Shown here in pieces: positions 5,577-9,520 of a DNA stretch of 9,520 bases. The stretch's first letter is position 1; each line of letters starts with the position of its first letter. The stretch is from Bacteroidales bacterium (GTDB lineage: Bacteria; Bacteroidota; Bacteroidia; Bacteroidales; UBA932): assembly GCA_017551405.1 (NCBI GenBank), contig JAFZLP010000102.1:1-9520 (forward strand), in the 5' to 3' direction. Both the position numbers and the translations under genes were made by a program. The notes beneath the pieces are model-generated. The model saw only the letters and a list, made by a program, of their open reading frames with translations. It was not told the origin of the DNA and did no database searches.

Positions 5577-6023
5577 GTGAAACGGACAAAGACCATACCA
5601 GACGAGCAAAGATTCAGGTCCGCCCTCAAAAGCAGGGGCCTCAGGGCGACTGAAACCAGGCTTTCCATACACAGGGCCATGATGGCCCTGGAGCATGCGA
5701 GCGCCGACCAGGTGTGCCGCTGGCTGGAAGACAACAACGAAGCCGCCGCCTCCGAGTCTTCCGTGTACAACGTGCTGCTGCAGATGGCCACATACGGCAT
5801 TTATTCGTATCTGCTCAGCGCGGACAACAAGCGCTACTTCGACGTCTGCAATTTCACTCATCCCCACCTGTACGACCGCAAGAACGGCGTGTACAAGAAT
5901 CTCCCCTATTCCGAGCTGAGCGAGGCGGTGAACGACGCGTTCAGGAATTACCGTTTCCGCGGCTACACGGTGGAAGACATAGGCATAACCGTGGTTTGTC
6001 ATCCGCGAGGCTCTTCGCGGTAG
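5577..6023 (+). CDS. Fur-family transcriptional regulator with altered metal site
   Basis: The 148-residue product resembles Fur/PerR/Zur proteins, metal- or peroxide-sensing DNA-binding repressors. The N-terminal winged helix shows ALKSRGLRATETRLSIHRAM (16-35) and a recognition region SESSVYNVLLQMATYGI (59-75), matching the family's 'S.sTVYR.L....e.GL'. The dimerisation part follows, but where most members have HxHxxCxxCG this protein reads HPHLYDRKNG (95-104): both histidines remain while the two cysteines are replaced by D100 and N103. No second CxxC is present. The GTG at 5577-5579 is chosen because the conserved helix starts at about residue 12. The first internal ATG (5679) would delete half the DNA-binding domain, and a TTG at 5568 lies inside the presumed promoter. 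It diverges from bamD and precedes upp by 53 bases. Confidence 0.8.
   Translation: MKRTKTIPDEQRFRSALKSRGLRATETRLSIHRAMMALEHASADQVCRWLEDNNEAAASESSVYNVLLQMATYGIYSYLLSADNKRYFDVCNFTHPHLYDRKNGVYKNLPYSELSEAVNDAFRNYRFRGYTVEDIGITVVCHPRGSSR
6003..6020 (+). other. Hairpin covering the end of the Fur-like gene
   Basis: CCGCGA (6003-6008) and TCGCGG (6015-6020) are exact reverse complements around six bases. The stem is directly before the TAG stop. A run of A, not T, follows about 12 bases later, so it does not look like a standard intrinsic terminator for the plus strand. It may partly separate this transcript from upp. Confidence 0.35.
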
Positions 6024-6043
6024 CATAATTCCAAAAAAAGCAT

Positions 6044-6051
6044 TACCTTTG
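6044..6051 (+). promoter_or_regulatory. -7 element of the upp promoter
   Basis: TACCTTTG matches TAnnTTTG exactly. A clear TTG is not seen 19-21 bases upstream (TAG at 6021-6023 is the nearest), so the -33 part is weak. Transcription would begin near 6057, inside the inverted repeat at 6054-6072 and about 20 bases before the upp ATG. Confidence 0.6.
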
Positions 6052-6053
6052 TC

Positions 6054-6072
6054 TTTCGAATAGAATTCGAAA
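6054..6072. promoter_or_regulatory. Perfect 8-base dyad at the upp transcription start (candidate operator)
   Basis: TTTCGAAT (6054-6061) and ATTCGAAA (6065-6072) are exact reverse complements separated by AGA. The 19-base dyad covers the predicted transcription start and ends 4 bases before the upp ATG. This placement is typical of an operator where a dimeric repressor blocks transcription. Alternatively the RNA could fold into an A/U-rich hairpin right at the start codon. The binding protein is unknown; the adjacent Fur-like regulator is one candidate. Confidence 0.5.
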
Positions 6073-6076
6073 ACCC

Positions 6077-6730
6077 ATGCAAGTATTCAATCTCGGCGAG
6101 AGCAATTCAGTTCTCAGTTCCTTCGTGGCGCAGATGCGCGACAAGAAAATCCAGAAAAACACCCTTCTCTTCCGTAACAATCTCCACAGGACCGGTGAGA
6201 TTTTCGCCTACGAAATCAGCAAGACCCTGCACTACGCCCCCAAGGACGTGGTCACTCCGCTCGGCACCGCGCACATGCAACTGTGTGACGATCAGATAGT
6301 TGTCGCCACCATCCTGCGTGCCGGCCTACCCCTGCACGACGGCATCCTTTCCTATTTCGACGGTGCGGAAAACGCATTCATCGCCGCCTACAGGAAGTAC
6401 GAGAAAGGCCACGACTTCGTGGTCAGCGCCGAGTACTGCACCACCCCCGCGCTCGAAGGCAAGGTGCTCATCCTGGCCGACACCATGCTGGCCACCGGAG
6501 CTTCCCTCCTGAGCGGATACAATCTGCTTGTCGCCCAGGGCGGAACCCCCGCGCAGGTGCATCTGGTATGCCCCATTTCCAGCGCATACGCCGTCGAGCA
6601 GGTAAAGAAGGATTTCCCCAAGAACACCACGCTATGGACGGCTGCAATCGACGAGGAACTCACCAGCCACTATTACATAGTGCCCGGGCTCGGCGATGCC
6701 GGCGACCTTGCATACGGAGGTAAATTATAA
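6077..6730 (+). CDS. upp: Uracil phosphoribosyltransferase
   Basis: This salvage enzyme joins uracil with PRPP to form UMP and pyrophosphate in the cytosol. The 217-residue product carries ILRAGLPLHDGI (79-90), the PRPP-binding motif VLILADTMLATGAS (130-143) with its acidic residue D135, and the uracil-recognition loop YIVPGLGDAGDLAYG near the C-terminus (200-214). Length is normal for UPRTases (about 208-217). The ATG at 6077 follows CCC without a Shine-Dalgarno. The gene follows the Fur-like regulator and has its own -7 box and a dyad upstream, implying separate control. Its last 6 bases overlap the end of rpoN on the opposite strand, with no room for a terminator between. Confidence 0.97.
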   Translation: MQVFNLGESNSVLSSFVAQMRDKKIQKNTLLFRNNLHRTGEIFAYEISKTLHYAPKDVVTPLGTAHMQLCDDQIVVATILRAGLPLHDGILSYFDGAENAFIAAYRKYEKGHDFVVSAEYCTTPALEGKVLILADTMLATGASLLSGYNLLVAQGGTPAQVHLVCPISSAYAVEQVKKDFPKNTTLWTAAIDEELTSHYYIVPGLGDAGDLAYGGKL

Positions 6731-8140
6731 TTCCTTGCGCCAGCGGGCCAGGGGGATTCCCAGCTGCCCACGGTATTTCGCAATGGTACGGCGCGCGACC
6801 TTGTAGCCGCGCTTGCCCATCTCTTCCACAAGCTGCTCATCCGTGAGCGGCTTTTTTTTGTCTTCGGCGTCCACGCATTCCTGCAGGGCCTTCTTGAGCT
6901 CGCGCGTGCTCACCTCCTCGCCTTCCTTGTTCTCCATGCCTTCGGAGAAGAAATACTTCAGCGGGAAGATCCCGAAATGGGTCTCGATGTACTTGCTGTT
7001 CACCACGCGGCTGATGGTGCTGATGTCGAACCCTGTCTTTTCGGCTATATCCTTGAGCACCATGGGCTTGAGATGGCTTTCATCGCCGTCGAGGAAATAC
7101 TCGTGCTGGTAGTCCAGGATGGCCTGCATGGTTTTCTGGAGCGTGTTCTGGCGCTGTTTGAGGGCCTCGACGAACCATTTTGCCGAATCGAGCTTGGAGC
7201 GCACGAAAGAGGCGGCCTCCTTCTGGGCCTTTTCGCCCGAGCTCTTTGCGTTTTCGAGCAGTTCGGCATAGCTGCGGTTAACCCTTATCTCCGGAATGGA
7301 GAAACGGGGCATCGAGAACGAGAGATCGCCGTCATTCTCGCTGAGCACGAAATCGGGAACTATCTGCTGTGCCTGGTCGGAATAGGAATCGTCCACCTGT
7401 CCGCCCGGGGCGGGATTGAGCCGGACTATCTTGGACATTGCGCTCTTGAGCTGTTTCTCGTCGATGCCCAGGCGCGACATTATCTTGTTGAAATGCTTGT
7501 TGGAGAACTCGTTGAACTGCTCTGCAAGGATCCTTTCCGCGCAGATTACATCCGGAGTCTGCGACTCCGCCTTGAGCTGCAGCAGCAGGCACTCGCGGAG
7601 GTCCCTGGCCCCCACTCCGGCAGGTTCGAACTCCTGGATTATTCCGAGCAGCTCCTCCACTTCTTCCTCGGTGGCTTCGATTCCCGCCCTGAAAGCGAGG
7701 TCGTCCACCACGGAGGCGATGTCGCGGCGCAGGTAGCCGTCGGAATCGAGGCTGCCTATGATGAACTCCCCTATCTGGCGCTTGCGGGAATCCAGGTTGC
7801 GGAACCCGAGCTGGTCCACAAGGCTCTGGGTGAAGCTCTCCTTTACGGAAAAAGTGTTGTATTCGGGACGGGGGTCCTTGCCCCAGTTGGATACGCGCGT
7901 ACGGTAGGCGGGCACGTAGTCGTCATCCTTTATCTCATCCAGGGAGACATCCTTCGGGGATTCGTCGTCGGAGCTGTCGCTGTCCTGGGCGGGACCGTCG
8001 TCGAGGACCGGATTCTCTTCCAGCTCGGCGCGTATCCGCTGCTCCAGCTCCTGAACCGGCAGCTCTATGAGCTTGATGGTCTGGATTTGGAGAGGCGAAA
8101 GACGCTGAGTCTGCTTGAGTTCCAGTCCCTGTTTCTGCAT
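6725..8140 (-). CDS. rpoN: RNA polymerase sigma-54 factor
   Basis: Sigma-54 directs RNA polymerase to -24/-12 promoters and needs an ATP-driven activator to open them. The 471-residue protein (E. coli has 477) has the Gln/Leu-rich activator-contact region I at 1-48 (beginning KQGLELKQTQRLSPLQIQ) and an acidic linker with DSDSSDDE at 53-60. The core-binding region follows, then a helix-turn-helix, VLKDIAEKTGFDISTISRVV, at 361-380. The RpoN box ARRTIAKYR at 449-457 contacts the -24 element. The ATG at 8138-8140 follows the SPOR gene stop by 2 bases, so translation is likely coupled. No enhancer-binding activator is encoded in this window, so the regulated genes cannot be inferred. The 3' end overlaps convergent upp by 6 bases. 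Confidence 0.97.
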   Translation of the reverse strand: MQKQGLELKQTQRLSPLQIQTIKLIELPVQELEQRIRAELEENPVLDDGPAQDSDSSDDESPKDVSLDEIKDDDYVPAYRTRVSNWGKDPRPEYNTFSVKESFTQSLVDQLGFRNLDSRKRQIGEFIIGSLDSDGYLRRDIASVVDDLAFRAGIEATEEEVEELLGIIQEFEPAGVGARDLRECLLLQLKAESQTPDVICAERILAEQFNEFSNKHFNKIMSRLGIDEKQLKSAMSKIVRLNPAPGGQVDDSYSDQAQQIVPDFVLSENDGDLSFSMPRFSIPEIRVNRSYAELLENAKSSGEKAQKEAASFVRSKLDSAKWFVEALKQRQNTLQKTMQAILDYQHEYFLDGDESHLKPMVLKDIAEKTGFDISTISRVVNSKYIETHFGIFPLKYFFSEGMENKEGEEVSTRELKKALQECVDAEDKKKPLTDEQLVEEMGKRGYKVARRTIAKYRGQLGIPLARWRKEL

Positions 8141-8142
8141 GG

Positions 8143-8688
8143 CTACCTGTTGGCTGAACGGAGGAATTTCAGCGTATCCACCTTGAATGAGGGAGTGTTC
8201 TCGAGCGCGGGATATTTCAGGCGCTCGCGCACTATGAACGCACCGGGGAAATATGGCTTGATGCTCTGCAGCAGCGCAAGGGCCTCGCTCTTGGTGCGGA
8301 AGTCGCCCACCGTGACCTTGAAGTACGGGCTGGAGAAGGTCCGATATGCCGAAATGCCGGGATTAAGCGACTTGAAGCGGTAGAGGGCGCTTTCGCTGTC
8401 GCCGCGGGCGGTGCGGCTGTTGTCGAAGAAGATGCGGATGCGATAGCCGTTGATGCCCCTGCCCTCGGATTTCCGCATCATGAGGCTGCGGACGGCGCCG
8501 CTCTGGTCTATCTGAACATTGTCGGGGAGCACCGAGTAGATGCTCTTCCCGGCCAGGGTGGTGTCGACGTCGTTGATGGGCGTGAACACCAGGGAATCGG
8601 CCCAGACATATCCGTCAGGGACTTCCTGGGCCCGGATGGCCGCACATCCAAACAGCAGTGCGATGATTATGATGAGTGCCTTTTTCAT
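8143..8688 (-). CDS. Exported SPOR-domain-like protein
   Basis: A 181-residue protein with an N-terminal signal sequence: MKK, a hydrophobic run of isoleucines and leucines to about residue 17, then AIRAQE, consistent with cleavage near residue 20. An LFGC at 12-15 could instead act as a lipobox, though F at that place is unusual, so periplasmic versus lipid-anchored location is open. The C-terminal half (about 79-157) looks like a SPOR fold: GYRIRIFFDNSR, a helix with SALYRFKSLNPG, then YFKVTVGDFRTKSEALALLQ and FPGAFIVRE. SPOR domains bind denuded peptidoglycan glycan strands, often at division sites. The start overlaps the stop of the upstream lipoprotein gene in an ATGA (8685-8688), and rpoN follows after 2 bases. 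The family call is good, the precise role unknown. Confidence 0.8.
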   Translation of the reverse strand: MKKALIIIIALLFGCAAIRAQEVPDGYVWADSLVFTPINDVDTTLAGKSIYSVLPDNVQIDQSGAVRSLMMRKSEGRGINGYRIRIFFDNSRTARGDSESALYRFKSLNPGISAYRTFSSPYFKVTVGDFRTKSEALALLQSIKPYFPGAFIVRERLKYPALENTPSFKVDTLKFLRSANR

Positions 8689-9161
8689 TTCTGGTTCTTG
8701 AGAAGACGTTCCAACGGAATGTCATCGAATGCCAATTCCTTGCCAATCCCTGCGATCATGGCTTTCGCCTTCACGCTTACGCTGTATTCTTCGCTCCTGA
8801 AGTTCCTTGCGAGCAGCATCAGGTTGAGCAGCGTGACCGCCGGGTCTATCTCTCCGCTGACGGGAATTTTGTACAGTCTGTCGCACCTGCCTTCGACCGC
8901 CACGTTTTCGGCGCTGAAATGGGCCAGATGCACGCTGTCCCGGTAAATTTCAGCCTCGAGGTTCATGATGTTGAAGGCCGGGGCGGGATTGTCGATCCCC
9001 ACCTCCACCACGGCATCGAGCGACTTGAGGCCGGACGGGGTGACGGATTCCACAGCGAACGAAGTGATTTTGATGTCTTTGTATTTCCGAACGCCGCAGC
9101 TGCCCGCAAGCATGGCCGCAAGCAAAAGGAAGAATACTTTTATGAGACGTCTCGTTCTCAT
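8685..9161 (-). CDS. LEA type 2-like lipoprotein
   Basis: A 158-residue protein starting with basic residues (MRTRRLIK), a hydrophobic core, and the lipobox LAGSC with lipidation cysteine at residue 22, so it should be membrane-anchored in the envelope. The mature part contains LKSLDAVVEVGIDNPAPAFNI at 45-65, which resembles the 'l..V.V.NPN....i' core of LEA14-like immunoglobulin-type beta domains, followed by alternating beta strands (AEIYRDSVHLAHFS, YSVSVKAKAMI). Proteins of this kind are common in Bacteroidales, but their function is not established. The ATG at 9159-9161 gives a normal lipoprotein signal. The gene is first in the LEA-SPOR-rpoN unit and diverges from miaB across 50 bases. 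Confidence 0.75.
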   Translation of the reverse strand: MRTRRLIKVFFLLLAAMLAGSCGVRKYKDIKITSFAVESVTPSGLKSLDAVVEVGIDNPAPAFNIMNLEAEIYRDSVHLAHFSAENVAVEGRCDRLYKIPVSGEIDPAVTLLNLMLLARNFRSEEYSVSVKAKAMIAGIGKELAFDDIPLERLLKNQK

Positions 9162-9172
9162 GGCATTTCAAT

Positions 9173-9203
9173 CGCAAAGTTACGAAAATTATCTAACTTT
9201 GCG
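9173..9203. promoter_or_regulatory. Back-to-back -7 boxes of divergent LEA-SPOR-rpoN and miaB promoters
   Basis: CGCAAAGTTA (9173-9182) and TAACTTTGCG (9194-9203) form a perfect 10-base inverted repeat with an 11-base spacer. Each arm holds a TAnnTTTG box: TAACTTTG on the minus strand at 9182-9175 for the lipoprotein unit, and at 9194-9201 on the plus strand for miaB. Predicted starts near 9169 and 9207 leave leaders of only about 5-10 bases on both sides. Neither promoter has a convincing TTG at -33. The symmetry might also serve as a binding site for a shared regulator. Confidence 0.6.
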
Positions 9204-9211
9204 CTGCTACC

Positions 9212-9520
9212 ATGAAGAAGGTATATATAGAGACATACGGCTGCCAGATGAATGTGAACGACACCGAAGTGGTGTTTTCCATTCTCGGAAAGGCAGGCTA
9301 CGGAAAGACGGAAGACATGTCCGAGGCGGACGTCATAATGGCCAACACCTGCTCGATCCGCGACAATGCGGAACAGCGAATCTGGGGGCGCATCGACCAG
9401 TTCTTCGGGCAGAAAAAGGCCCGTCCCGACGTTATAGTGGGCATTCTCGGCTGCATGGCGGAACGCCTCAAGGAAGCCCTCCTGGAAAGCGGCAAGGTAG
9501 ACCTCGTGGCCGGGCCCGAC
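9212..9520 (+). CDS. miaB: tRNA-2-methylthio-N6-dimethylallyladenosine synthase MiaB, 5' part
   Basis: The first 103 codons are present and the gene runs off the right edge. MiaB is a radical-SAM enzyme that adds a methylthio group to i6A at position 37 of tRNAs reading UNN codons. The visible part is the N-terminal methylthiotransferase domain with its three cluster-binding cysteines: C11 in YGCQMN, C47 in NTCSIRDNAEQR and C81 in GCMAER. YGCQMN and NTCSIRDNAE favour MiaB over its relatives MtaB and RimO. The radical-SAM CxxxCxxC and the TRAM domain would lie beyond the window. The ATG at 9212 directly precedes the conserved KKVYIETYGCQMN. The transcript leader appears to be only a few bases long. 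Confidence 0.96.
   Translation, partial: MKKVYIETYGCQMNVNDTEVVFSILGKAGYGKTEDMSEADVIMANTCSIRDNAEQRIWGRIDQFFGQKKARPDVIVGILGCMAERLKEALLESGKVDLVAGPD

Noticed and set aside
4353..6023. A 556-codon plus-strand frame spanning bamD, rpoZ and the Fur-like gene
   Set aside because: Only the part from 5577 resembles a protein family. The rest is antisense to well-recognised genes and is open because of high GC at third positions.
4740..6026. A 428-codon minus-strand frame that would give BamD a long N-terminal extension
   Set aside because: The extra part is the exact antisense of the Fur-like gene. The BamD lipoprotein signal begins internally at 5525, and a -7 box lies just before it.
6003..6043. 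Intrinsic terminator after the Fur-like gene
   Set aside because: A good 6-bp stem exists, but it is followed by an A-rich stretch on the plus strand rather than T, so I list it only as a hairpin.
6977..8383. A 468-codon plus-strand frame opposite rpoN
   Set aside because: It is antisense to a complete sigma-54 gene, with Leu/Val/Gly-rich low-information sequence typical of a shadow frame.
1..9520. Mobile element, CRISPR array, toxin-antitoxin pair or defence island
   Set aside because: No transposase, integrase, regularly spaced repeats or toxin-like small gene pair is seen. Nearly all sequence is covered by recognised core genes.

Overview
This window looks like a core chromosomal segment of a moderately GC-rich member of the Bacteroidales (Bacteroidetes). 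The evidence is the set of Bacteroidetes-type proteins (a short omega/Rpb6-like RNA polymerase subunit, a BamD lipoprotein, a SPOR protein and a LEA-like lipoprotein), promoter -7 boxes of the form TAnnTTTG in several intergenic gaps, and the absence of clear Shine-Dalgarno sequences. The exact genus cannot be read from the window. I see no CRISPR array, insertion sequence, prophage gene or defence system, and no stretch over 300 bases lacks a gene. The longest non-coding run (175-315) holds repeats and a terminator.

Layout. Positions 1-174 are the tail of a plus-strand tyrosine phosphatase-like gene. A minus-strand block then fills 278-5525. Read in its own direction it is bamD, rpoZ (omega-like), recN, grpE, dnaJ, then a promoter with a structured leader, rplS, tRNA-Arg(ACG) and a terminator. 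It joins outer-membrane protein insertion, transcription, DNA repair, the DnaK co-chaperones and a ribosomal protein. Only short gaps separate bamD to dnaJ, so they may form one transcription unit, while rplS plus the tRNA appears to have its own promoter.

Divergent from bamD, on the plus strand, are a Fur-family regulator lacking the usual cysteine zinc site (5577-6023) and upp, uracil phosphoribosyltransferase (6077-6730). A perfect 8-base inverted repeat lies between the upp promoter and its start. upp converges on and overlaps rpoN by 6 bases. rpoN is the last gene of a tightly packed minus-strand unit: LEA-like lipoprotein, SPOR protein, rpoN (sigma-54). Divergent from that unit, the 5' part of miaB (tRNA ms2i6A37 methylthiotransferase) runs off the right edge.

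Most genes are housekeeping genes. The points worth a second look are regulatory: a nested hairpin in the rplS leader, the upp dyad, two divergent intergenic regions with closely opposed -7 boxes that predict very short 5' leaders, and the altered metal site of the Fur-like protein. I did not find a convincing previously undescribed multi-gene system.
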